Both the position numbers and the translations under genes were made by a program. 8,380 nucleotides of DNA from Saprospiraceae bacterium (GTDB lineage Bacteria > Bacteroidota > Bacteroidia > Chitinophagales > Saprospiraceae), in the NCBI GenBank assembly GCA_947441325.1, contig CANETR010000064.1:1-8380 (forward strand), read 5' to 3'. Shown here piece by piece: positions 1-7,371 of the stretch (within the stretch, counting starts at the first letter, position 1; each line of letters opens with the position of its first letter). The notes below the pieces were generated by a model. It had not been told where the DNA came from. It worked only from the letters and a program-made list of their open reading frames with translations, and searched no databases.

Positions 1-399
1 ATTCCGGTTGGGACCACTGCCATGCGCAGCCTCGAAAGTCTTTACTGGTTTGGGGTTGGGCTATTACAGAACAGGATTTCAGATTTTAGCATCAGCCAGT
101 ATTTTACTTATGAACAGGAGGCCGGTTTTGCAAAAGAAGCCTCACTTGCCGCTGTTTTAGAGTATATGGACAGCCTTCAGTTGGAAAATCTGGAAGGTAG
201 TACCTCAATTTATATTGTTCCGGGCTATCGATTCCGAATCTGCAATGGCATTATTACCAATTTTCATCAGCCAAAATCGACGCTGCTCTTGTTGATTTCT
301 GCCCTGATTGGAGAAAACTGGAAAACAGTTTATAAAGAAGCGATGGAAAGAGCTTACCGCTTTTTAAGCTTTGGCGACAGTTCGCTACTGCTACCTTAA
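1..399 (+). CDS. queA: QueA-family S-adenosylmethionine:tRNA ribosyltransferase-isomerase, C-terminal part
   Basis: Partial gene: the frame is open from base 1, so the first ATG at 22 is internal, and only the last 132 residues are present. QueA moves the ribosyl part of SAM onto 7-aminomethyl-7-deazaguanine in tRNA, giving epoxyqueuosine, a cytoplasmic step of queuosine synthesis. The family signatures seen are IPVGTTAMRSLES at the left edge, PGYRFRICNGIITNFHQPKS near the middle and YRFLSFGD close to the end. The sequence departs from classical QueA in places: NFHQPKS rather than NFHLPKS, and a C-terminus SSLLLP instead of the usual AMLI-type ending. From memory, Bacteroidota often carry a second, longer QueA-like paralogue with these features, so this may be that paralogue rather than the housekeeping copy; the missing N-terminal part would decide. 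It reads toward the aldehyde dehydrogenase gene across 127 bp. No terminator is visible after the TAA stop. Confidence 0.88.
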   Translation: MPVGTTAMRSLESLYWFGVGLLQNRISDFSISQYFTYEQEAGFAKEASLAAVLEYMDSLQLENLEGSTSIYIVPGYRFRICNGIITNFHQPKSTLLLLISALIGENWKTVYKEAMERAYRFLSFGDSSLLLP

Positions 400-526
400 A
401 ACACAGTTTTTAACAATATCAACTTTTTAGTTTGGCTTAAAATGCTGCTTAAGCATGCAATTTCTTATCTTTGTGCTTTCAAACAGAAAATTAAGTTAAT
501 TAGCTAATCAATTCAATATAAAAAGC
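400..526 (+). promoter_or_regulatory. Candidate promoter and leader of the aldehyde dehydrogenase gene
   Basis: This AT-rich spacer contains TATCTTTG at 466-473, an exact match to the Bacteroidota -7 consensus TAnnTTTG. No good TTG -33 element lies 19-21 bp upstream of it; the nearest TTTG, at 431-434, is too far. If used, transcription would start near 480 and leave a leader of about 45 nt. The DNA just before the ATG at 527 is A-rich with no Shine-Dalgarno sequence, as is normal in this phylum. The 10-mer AAGCATGCAA, built around the palindrome GCATGC, occurs twice, at 451-460 and at 523-532, the second copy including the start codon. Confidence 0.4.
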
Positions 527-2080
527 ATGCAAACTATTGAAAAAATCGATATGAGCGCTGTGCTCAAGGCTTTAGGTCTGAAAGATGTAAATTTTGGGAG
601 CAGCACCGGTCGTGATAATTTTGGCAATACAGCCGAAAATCTTATTGATTCTTATTCGCCTGTAGATGGCGCACTCATAGGTAAAGTGAGCACTACTACT
701 AAAGAAGAATATGAAAAAATAATGTCAAGAGCCGCCGATGCTTTCAAAATCTGGCGTAAAATGCCCGCACCAAAGCGTGGCGAAATTGTTCGTCAGTACG
801 GAGAAGCCCTTCGCAGACATAAGGATGCCCTTGGTCGTCTGGTTTCTTATGAAATGGGTAAAAGCCTTCAGGAGGGTTGGGGTGAAGTACAGGAGATGAT
901 TGATATCTGCGATTTTGCAGTAGGACTTTCCCGTCAGCTTTACGGACTTAGCATGCATTCAGAGCGTCCCGATCATCGTATGTATGAACAATGGCACCCA
1001 CTGGGTATCGTTGGCATCATTTCGGCCTTCAACTTTCCGGTTGCTGTTTGGGCTTGGAATTCTGCATTGGCCTGGGTTTGCGGCGATGTTTGTATATGGA
1101 AAGGTAGTGAAAAAGCACCACTTTGTGCTGTTGCCTGTCAGAATATCCTTCAGGAAGTTTTAGAAGCAAATGACTTGCCCGAGGGCATTTCATGTATTGT
1201 CACTGGTGATTATAAAGTAGGAGAGTGGATGACCAATGACACTCGTGTGCCACTTGTTTCGGCAACAGGTTCTACCCGTATGGGCCGAATTGTTGGACAG
1301 GCAGTTGCAGGTCGTTTTGGCCGCAGTTTGCTCGAGTTGGGTGGCAACAATGCCATTATTGTAACACCCAATGCAGATATGAAAGTAATGCTTACTGCTG
1401 CTGTTTTCGGTGCAGTGGGTACTGCAGGTCAGCGTTGTACTACTACTCGCCGACTGATTGTTCACAGCAGTATTTATGACAAAGTGAAAGACTTGTTGCT
1501 CAACGCCTATGGACAACTGCGTATCGGCAATCCGCTCGATACAAACAATCATGTGGGGCCACTAATCGACAAGTTGGCAGTAGATCAGTATCTGCACGCA
1601 ATATCTGAAGCCAAAAAAGCCGGCGGTCGCGAAGTAGTTGCTGGCGGACAGCTTAGCGGAGCGGGTTATGAGAGTGGCTGCTACGTAAAACCTTGTATTA
1701 TCGAGGTAGATGCTCAGCACGATATCGTAAAACACGAGACCTTTGCACCTATCCTTTATTTGATGAAATACAATGAACTGGATGAAGCCATTGATATGCA
1801 AAACGATGTGCCTCAGGGACTGTCTTCTGCAATCATGACCGATTCAGTGCGCGAAGCCGAACAGTTCCTGTCTTGCGCCGGTTCCGACTGCGGAATTGCC
1901 AATGTAAATATCGGAACCTCCGGTGCTGAAATTGGCGGTGCATTTGGTGGTGAAAAAGAAACAGGCGGTGGTCGCGAGTCGGGCTCAGATTCATGGAAAT
2001 TCTACATGCGTCGTCAGACCAATACCATCAATTACGGAACTAAAGTGCCATTGGCACAGGGGATAAAGTTTGATTTGTAG
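527..2080 (+). CDS. amaB: ALDH7 (antiquitin) family aldehyde dehydrogenase, probable alpha-aminoadipic semialdehyde dehydrogenase
   Basis: A complete 517-residue NAD-dependent aldehyde dehydrogenase. It follows the antiquitin (ALDH7A1/AmaB) subfamily closely along its whole length, including the ending PLAQGIKF. Visible active-site parts are Asn169 in AFNF, Lys192 in WKG (cofactor ribose), the GSTRMG turn at 248-253, Glu270 in LLELGGNN and the nucleophile Cys304 in GQRC. Arg303 and the GEVQE segment (117-123) correspond to residues that hold the amino and carboxyl groups of aminoadipate semialdehyde in the human enzyme. The glycine-rich loop GAEIGGAFGGEKETGGG at 466-482 is also typical. The expected reaction is oxidation of alpha-aminoadipic semialdehyde (in equilibrium with piperideine-6-carboxylate) to alpha-aminoadipate in cytoplasmic lysine degradation; a role in aldehyde detoxification is also possible. 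No lysine-pathway gene is adjacent and the terminator at 2169 suggests a single-gene unit. The ATG at 527 is favoured over Met9 because family members have an N-terminal extension of this kind. Confidence 0.93.
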   Translation: MQTIEKIDMSAVLKALGLKDVNFGSSTGRDNFGNTAENLIDSYSPVDGALIGKVSTTTKEEYEKIMSRAADAFKIWRKMPAPKRGEIVRQYGEALRRHKDALGRLVSYEMGKSLQEGWGEVQEMIDICDFAVGLSRQLYGLSMHSERPDHRMYEQWHPLGIVGIISAFNFPVAVWAWNSALAWVCGDVCIWKGSEKAPLCAVACQNILQEVLEANDLPEGISCIVTGDYKVGEWMTNDTRVPLVSATGSTRMGRIVGQAVAGRFGRSLLELGGNNAIIVTPNADMKVMLTAAVFGAVGTAGQRCTTTRRLIVHSSIYDKVKDLLLNAYGQLRIGNPLDTNNHVGPLIDKLAVDQYLHAISEAKKAGGREVVAGGQLSGAGYESGCYVKPCIIEVDAQHDIVKHETFAPILYLMKYNELDEAIDMQNDVPQGLSSAIMTDSVREAEQFLSCAGSDCGIANVNIGTSGAEIGGAFGGEKETGGGRESGSDSWKFYMRRQTNTINYGTKVPLAQGIKFDL

Positions 2081-2168
2081 TTTTAGCATTAAAGGTTTCG
2101 GATTAGCAGAAGTCAGATTTTCAGATGTCTAATCTTAAAATTAAATGTTGAACCTGAGTATAAAAATA

Positions 2169-2203
2169 ACAAAAAGCTCTGCTGCGGCAGGGCTTTTTGT
2201 TTA
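2169..2203 (+). terminator. Strong intrinsic terminator after the aldehyde dehydrogenase gene
   Basis: A 14-bp stem: 2169-2182 (ACAAAAAGCTCTGC) pairs with 2187-2200 (GCAGGGCTTTTTGT) with a single T-G wobble and a TGCG loop. The right arm carries a run of five T followed by GTTT. The left arm begins with A residues, so the hairpin could also act on the opposite strand. It lies 89 bp after the stop codon at 2080 and separates this gene from the next one, which has the same orientation. Confidence 0.9.
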
Positions 2204-2254
2204 AGTGGCTGAACTTTTTCTTTATTATCAAAATAAGCTCAAACTGAAAAGATG

Positions 2255-2291
2255 TTGTATGTTTTAGCTAAAAATAATACCTTTAGCTGAA
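2255..2291 (+). promoter_or_regulatory. Candidate promoter with repeated TTTAGCT elements, upstream of the exported protein gene
   Basis: TTG at 2255-2257 is followed after 20 bp by TACCTTTA (2278-2285), one base off the Bacteroidota -7 consensus TAnnTTTG. A perfect 12-bp palindrome TTTTAGCTAAAA lies at 2262-2273, inside the spacer. A near copy, CTTTAGCTGAAG, lies at 2281-2292 over the -7 box, so TTTAGCT recurs at a spacing of 19 bp. This placement would suit a repressor or activator site, but no regulator is known from the window. The rest of the 2204-2377 spacer is AT-rich and shows nothing else clear. Confidence 0.35.
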
Positions 2292-2377
2292 GAATTCATA
2301 AGTTAACATCGCTATACAGAAAAACTTGCCTGTTGTTAATTATTTGAATTTAGAAGGATTTAAAAAAACAAAAGTCA

Positions 2378-3553
2378 ATGAAAACTTTACTTTTAAAATT
2401 ACTTTTCTTGTTAATTGTCAGCCTTGCAACTGCGCAGACCTATAACATTGAAAGCTATCAAAAAACAAGCAGTGCCTTCCTGTATCTGCTCAGTTCAAAT
2501 GATTTTATTTCAAAAAATGATACCATCAATGAAATGATAGTTGATTTGGTTCAGCCACAACTGTCCGATTCACTTATTTACCGTAAAAAACAGCATCATA
2601 AATTGGGTCCTATGGGCTGGCTCATCAGTACTTTTGGTAATTTTAACTGGAGAGCCTTTTCAATGAAAAAGGAAAAGGTTGTTGGGACTGTAGTGCGAAT
2701 TTCGAGAAGTGGCGAAGAGCAATTTACAGAGTATGATGTCAATTTTGATATTAATTTCCACCTTAAAAAATACCTGAATCGTGTCTTCGAAATGTATGAT
2801 CGTCAAGGGAAAATCAAAAGACAGGACTTTACCTCGAAACGCAAAATTGATTTTAATGCTTCTCCCTTTGTGCGCGATACCAACAACATAGATATCAGAT
2901 CTTACCGACTCCACTGCGAATTAACCCCACAACGCGAATACAGGGCAATCATGAATTATCTTTTTCTGCCCACACTACCCGGAGCTGGCGGATTGAAACA
3001 ACATTCGAACTTAGAAAATGATAATCCAACTGTTGGATTTTACGGGGTATTATGCCTCGACTGCAATCACAGCTGTCATCCCGAAATGCACCCTTATGAA
3101 TGGATGTGGTGGCTAAAGGCCAATGAGGGAGACATGGGTTCAAAAAAGGAATGGCATTTTGGTCTCTTTAATGAGGGAAGTAACCGCATGAAAAAATGGA
3201 GTAAAAATCCAAAGTCTGGGAAAATCAAGGTTCCTTTTGCCTTTTCAATCGATAAAAATGCCAAAATTGAAATTCAACATGGAGCAATGAATGAGTTCAG
3301 CGAGGATGTTTCGAGCTTCACAAATGCTGAGAAAATTAAGCTCCAGGCTACTAGTATGAATATCGAACTGCGTAGCAAAGATTTTAACAAAAATGTAGAA
3401 CTTAGTTTCAAGAATCCAATCAACACCAAAGGGCTATGCTATTGGTTTTCCGATCTTAATTACGATGACGAGAACAAAATAATTTCGGGATACTTCAATT
3501 ACGCCATCAGCGCAAAGGATTTATATAGTTGTAAGATTGTTTTTGGAGAGTAG
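2378..3553 (+). CDS. Exported protein of unknown function with a Cys/His/Trp motif
   Basis: Complete 391-residue protein that I do not recognise. It begins with a clear Sec signal peptide: Lys at 2 and 7, a hydrophobic stretch over residues 4-16, and a likely cut near ATA-Q at 19-20. No lipobox Cys, further membrane segment or C-terminal sorting domain is seen, so a soluble periplasmic or secreted protein is expected. The most striking part is residues 226-245, CLDCNHSCHPEMHPYEWMWW, which holds three Cys, three His, Glu235, Glu241 and three Trp in 20 residues; this could bind a metal or, with Cys180, form disulfides. The region around 100-190 and the C-terminal third (285-391) look beta-rich, with many alternating polar and hydrophobic stretches. 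Codon use resembles the neighbours. AAGGA at 2354-2358 lies about 19 nt from the ATG, too far for a normal ribosome site. A catalytic or binding role is possible; no function is assigned. Confidence 0.85.
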   Translation: MKTLLLKLLFLLIVSLATAQTYNIESYQKTSSAFLYLLSSNDFISKNDTINEMIVDLVQPQLSDSLIYRKKQHHKLGPMGWLISTFGNFNWRAFSMKKEKVVGTVVRISRSGEEQFTEYDVNFDINFHLKKYLNRVFEMYDRQGKIKRQDFTSKRKIDFNASPFVRDTNNIDIRSYRLHCELTPQREYRAIMNYLFLPTLPGAGGLKQHSNLENDNPTVGFYGVLCLDCNHSCHPEMHPYEWMWWLKANEGDMGSKKEWHFGLFNEGSNRMKKWSKNPKSGKIKVPFAFSIDKNAKIEIQHGAMNEFSEDVSSFTNAEKIKLQATSMNIELRSKDFNKNVELSFKNPINTKGLCYWFSDLNYDDENKIISGYFNYAISAKDLYSCKIVFGE

Positions 3554-3558
3554 AAAGA

Positions 3559-3593
3559 TTGAGCATTGAGCATTGAGCATTGAGCATTGTACA
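3559..3593. repeat. Heptanucleotide array TTGAGCA x4
   Basis: Four perfect tandem copies of TTGAGCA (3559-3586) followed by a decayed fifth unit TTGTACA (3587-3593). The array begins only five bases after the stop codon of the exported protein gene. It is one of several period-7 arrays in the spacers around guaA. Confidence 0.93.
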
Positions 3594-3628
3594 TTTTCTT
3601 TCTTCTAGTTTCTAAAAAAAAACTACCA

Positions 3629-3811
3629 CTAAATCACTGGCTACTGAAAACCTAGTACCTAGTTCCTCGTCCCTAAAGATTCCTGGTACCTAAATCACTG
3701 GTTTCTGGCTACTAAATCCCTAGTACCTAGTACCTAAAGATCCCTGGCACCTAAATCACTGGCAACTGGCTACTAAAGAACTTGTACCTGGCTCCTCAAT
3801 ACTAAAATTCT
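3629..3811. repeat. 61-bp tandem repeat, three copies
   Basis: The exact 12-mer CTAAATCACTGG starts at 3629, 3690 and 3751, giving a period of exactly 61 bp. The units are 3629-3689, 3690-3750 and 3751-3811. They share shuffled shorter words: CTGGCTACT at 3637, 3705 and 3766, CCTAGTACCTAG in units 1 and 2, and CCTAAAGAT near the end of units 1 and 2. Unit 3 is the most diverged in its second half. No hairpin, coding frame or known mobile element was recognised. With the flanking heptamer arrays it fills the 300-bp gap between the convergent exported protein gene and guaA; no intrinsic terminator was seen there for either gene. Confidence 0.85.
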
Positions 3812-3848
3812 TTCATTCTTTCATCTTTCCTCTTTCATTCTTTCATCT
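3808..3848. repeat. Pyrimidine-rich 7-8 bp repeat (T)TCTTTCA next to the guaA stop
   Basis: Successive units are TTCTTTCA, TTCTTTCA, TCTTTCC, TCTTTCA and TTCTTTCA, ending six bases short of the guaA gene. The tract is almost pure pyrimidine on the + strand, so it is purine-rich in the guaA transcript. The basic unit TCTTTCA is the exact reverse complement of TGAAAGA, the unit of the array at 5395 on the other side of guaA. Confidence 0.85.
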
Positions 3849-3853
3849 ACATC

Positions 3854-5386
3854 CTATTCCCACTCAATTGTCGCAGGTGGCTTCGAAGTAATGTCATACA
3901 CAATGCGGTTCACATGTTTCACTTCGTTCACAATACGGTTGGAAATTTTCTCTAGCACATCGAGCGGAATGCGCGACCAGTCGGCTGTCATACCGTCAAC
4001 GCTGCTAACTGCTCTTAGACCGATGGTATAGCTGTAAGTACGCTCATCGCCCATTACACCAACGGTTCTGATGCCCGGAAGTACAGCAAAATACTGCCAT
4101 ATTTCTTTATCGAGACCTGCTTTTGCTATTTCGTCGCGATAAACCCAGTCGGCTTCGCGCAGAATTTCTAATTTTTCTTCGGTCACTTTGCCAAGGACAC
4201 GAATACCTAAACCAGGGCCGGGGAAGGGTTGACGGTCAACCACATGCGATGGCAGACCCAATTCTCTACCAACAGCACGTACCTCATCTTTGAAAAGATT
4301 GCGCAGTGGTTCAATCACGCCGGTAAAACTCATATCTTCGGGCAAGCCACCAACATTGTGGTGCGATTTGATAACCGCCGAATGTCCGGCACCGCTTTCG
4401 ATCACATCGGGATAAATGGTTCCCTGCACCAACAATTCTATATTGCCTAATTTCTTTGATTCTTGTTCAAAAACGCGGATAAAGGTCTCGCCGATGGACT
4501 TTCGTTTAGCCTCTGGTTCGCTAATTCCGGCCAGTTTATCCAAAAACTGTTTGGAAGCATCTACGGCAATCAGGTTCAGGTCGAATTGATGGCCGAAAAT
4601 TTCTTTGACCATTTTGGCTTCATCCTTGCGCAGCAAACCATTATCGACAAAAACACAGACTAATTGCTTGCCTACGGCTTTATGCACTAGCATCGCTGCT
4701 ACCGATGAATCTACACCGCCCGACAAAGCACAAAGCACCTTGCGGTCGCCAATCTGACGGCGCAATTGTGCAATACTCTCCTCCACAATATTTTTCATTT
4801 GCCAATCGCCGCTACAGACACAGATTTCGTAAAGAAAATTGCGTAGCATTTTAGATCCTTCGGGCGTATGCAATACCTCAGGATGATACTGGAATCCATA
4901 AATTCTCTTTGCGTCATTGGCATAAGCTGCGTTGTGGCAGGTATCGGTGCTGGCAATCTGCTGATAACCCTCGGGCAATTGCGACACATGGTAGGTATGG
5001 CTCATCCAGCAACTAGTGTACTCAGGCACATTATTGAAGATGGCATGAGATTTCACATTCAGTTCTTTTTTGCCATACTCGCGCTGTGAGGCTGCTTCAA
5101 CCTTACCGCCATTGAGATGTGCAATGAGCTGTGCTCCATAACAGATGCCCAGAATTGGTATGCCCAATTCAAAAATTCCTGGGTTGACAGTCGGCGCCCC
5201 CTCTTCATAAACTACCGAAGGACCACCGGTAAAAATGATTCCTTTAGGATTTTTATTTTTTATTTCCTCGGGACTGATGCTACAGGGTACAACTTCGCAA
5301 TAAACATTTGATTCGCGTACGCGGCGGGCAATCAGCTGATTGTATTGTGCTCCGAAATCGAGGACTAGGATTAATTCGTGGTTCAT
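3854..5386 (-). CDS. guaA: GMP synthase (glutamine-hydrolysing)
   Basis: Complete 510-residue GuaA, which makes GMP from XMP, ATP and glutamine in the cytoplasm as the last step of guanine nucleotide synthesis. Three parts are visible in the usual order. The class I glutamine amidotransferase domain (about 1-190) has FTGGPSVVY, nucleophile Cys82 in GICYGAQ, and His168-Pro-Glu170 completing the triad. The ATP pyrophosphatase domain (about 197-384) has the P-loop SGGVDSS at 222-228 and [10 protein letters not shown] at 247-256. The C-terminal dimerisation and XMP-binding domain has [12 protein letters not shown] at 385-396 and the ending [13 protein letters not shown]. Length and motifs are normal and nothing looks degraded. 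The start ATG is preceded by an A-rich CTATAAA with no Shine-Dalgarno sequence. guaB lies upstream on the same strand, so a guaBA unit is plausible, but the 291-bp repeat-filled spacer is far longer than the usual operon gap, and I found no clear -7 box in it. An unusual repeat island lies on each side of the gene. Confidence 0.98.
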   Translation of the reverse strand: MNHELILVLDFGAQYNQLIARRVRESNVYCEVVPCSISPEEIKNKNPKGIIFTGGPSVVYEEGAPTVNPGIFELGIPILGICYGAQLIAHLNGGKVEAASQREYGKKELNVKSHAIFNNVPEYTSCWMSHTYHVSQLPEGYQQIASTDTCHNAAYANDAKRIYGFQYHPEVLHTPEGSKMLRNFLYEICVCSGDWQMKNIVEESIAQLRRQIGDRKVLCALSGGVDSSVAAMLVHKAVGKQLVCVFVDNGLLRKDEAKMVKEIFGHQFDLNLIAVDASKQFLDKLAGISEPEAKRKSIGETFIRVFEQESKKLGNIELLVQGTIYPDVIESGAGHSAVIKSHHNVGGLPEDMSFTGVIEPLRNLFKDEVRAVGRELGLPSHVVDRQPFPGPGLGIRVLGKVTEEKLEILREADWVYRDEIAKAGLDKEIWQYFAVLPGIRTVGVMGDERTYSYTIGLRAVSSVDGMTADWSRIPLDVLEKISNRIVNEVKHVNRIVYDITSKPPATIEWE

Positions 5387-5394
5387 TTTATAGT

Positions 5395-5467
5395 TGAAAG
5401 ATGAAAGATAAAAGATGAAAGATGAAAGGGTGAAAGAGGAAAGAATTAGAGATTGAAAGAGAAAAGA
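5395..5467. repeat. Purine-rich heptanucleotide array TGAAAGA upstream of guaA
   Basis: Units of TGAAAGA or one-base variants run 5395-5401, 5402-5408, 5409-5415 (TAAAAGA), 5416-5422, 5423-5429 (TGAAAGG), then after one extra G 5431-5437 and 5438-5444 (GGAAAGA). Decayed copies follow at 5454-5467. The array starts nine bases outside the guaA start codon and is pyrimidine-rich in the guaA-sense RNA. The 14-mer TGAAAGAGGAAAGA at 5431-5444 is the exact reverse complement of 3824-3837, beyond the guaA stop. Confidence 0.88.
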
Positions 5468-5551
5468 AACGAAGTACCGTGAATCAGAGCTCCGCGAAGC
5501 GAAACGAATAAGAGCGGAAAGAGCTATGAGGAAAGAGGAAATACTTCTAAA
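5468..5551. other. Non-repetitive core of the guaB-guaA spacer
   Basis: This 84-bp stretch between the two arrays is mostly purine on the + strand and contains no start codon with a supported frame. It has a slightly more GC-rich segment with a weak bulged pairing (AGCTCCGC at 5488-5495 with GCGG at 5514-5517 and AGCT at 5522-5525), which is too poor to call a terminator. No -7 box for guaA was found here. It may be an older, decayed part of the repeat island. Confidence 0.5.
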
Positions 5552-5677
5552 TTCAGATTTCAGATTTCAGATTTCAGATTTCAGATTTCTAACTTCTTAC
5601 TTCTAACTTCTTACTTCTTACTTCTAACTTCTTACTTCTTACTTCTTACTTCTTACTTCTACCTTCATCCTTCAAAA
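5552..5677. repeat. 18-unit heptanucleotide array that changes unit in register, ending at the guaB stop
   Basis: Five perfect TTCAGAT units (5552-5586) run without a break into TTCTAAC or TTCTTAC units at 5587, 5594, 5601, 5608, 5615, 5622, 5629, 5636, 5643 and 5650. These are followed by TTCTACC (5657), TTCATCC (5664) and TTCAAAA (5671). The total is 126 bp, or 18 x 7, with every unit starting TTC. The next base, 5678, is the first of the guaB stop codon read on the - strand, so the array abuts the gene exactly. In guaB-sense RNA it reads as repeated NNNNGAA, purine-rich and unlikely to fold on itself. Confidence 0.95.
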
Positions 5678-7204
<1,527 letters not shown>

Positions 7205-7242
7205 TTATTTAAATTCTGATGAAAAATTATTGTTAACTTTCT

Positions 7243-7283
7243 TTTGATTAAGTTTTATATTCAATCAAATCTCGCTAATTTTG
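7243..7283 (+). promoter_or_regulatory. Candidate purM promoter with upstream inverted repeat
   Basis: TAATTTTG at 7276-7283 exactly matches TAnnTTTG and faces purM, 88 bp before its ATG. Just upstream is a perfect inverted repeat, TTTGATT (7243-7249) and AATCAAA (7263-7269), with a 13-bp spacer. Half-site centres are 20 bp apart, about two helical turns, so a dimeric regulator could sit here and affect both divergent genes. No standard -33 element was found. The remaining parts of the 239-bp guaB-purM spacer are AT-rich without other clear signals. Confidence 0.4.
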
Positions 7284-7338
7284 CGCTTCAATTAAGCGGT
7301 TTTGATGTTATTTTACTACGCAAATCCCTTATTAATAA

Positions 7339-7356
7339 GCTTTTACATTTAAAAGC
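7339..7356 (+). promoter_or_regulatory. Perfect hairpin in the purM leader
   Basis: GCTTTTA (7339-7345) pairs exactly with TAAAAGC (7350-7356) around a CATT loop, ending 15 bases before the purM ATG. It is not followed by a T run, so it is not a standard terminator. It may affect translation start or RNA stability, or be chance in AT-rich DNA. Confidence 0.4.
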
Positions 7357-7371
7357 ACAATAATACAGCAT

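Noticed and set aside
1190..1552. A 120-codon open frame on the - strand, with others at 725-958 and 1562-1801
   Set aside because: They are antisense to the well-conserved aldehyde dehydrogenase and have low-complexity Ser/Thr/Cys/Asn-rich translations.
2101..2134. GATTAG/CTAATC inverted repeat containing two TCAGAT words, resembling the TTCAGAT array
   Set aside because: Only a 6-bp stem with a 22-base loop and two imperfect words; it could be a remnant of a heptamer array but is not distinguishable from chance.
3559..3811. CRISPR-like array downstream of the exported protein gene
   Set aside because: The repeats are contiguous or internally shuffled, without constant repeats alternating with unique spacers of even length, and no cas gene is present.
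3854..5386. guaA as a transposon cargo gene because of the flanking inverted repeats
   Set aside because: No transposase, target-site duplication or defined repeat ends; the flanks are simple-sequence arrays, and guaA is a core gene with ordinary codon use.
5488..5525. Possible hairpin terminator after guaB (AGCTCCGC with GCGG and AGCT)
   Set aside because: It needs a 4-base bulge and an 18-base loop, and no proper T run follows in guaB-sense RNA; too weak to call.
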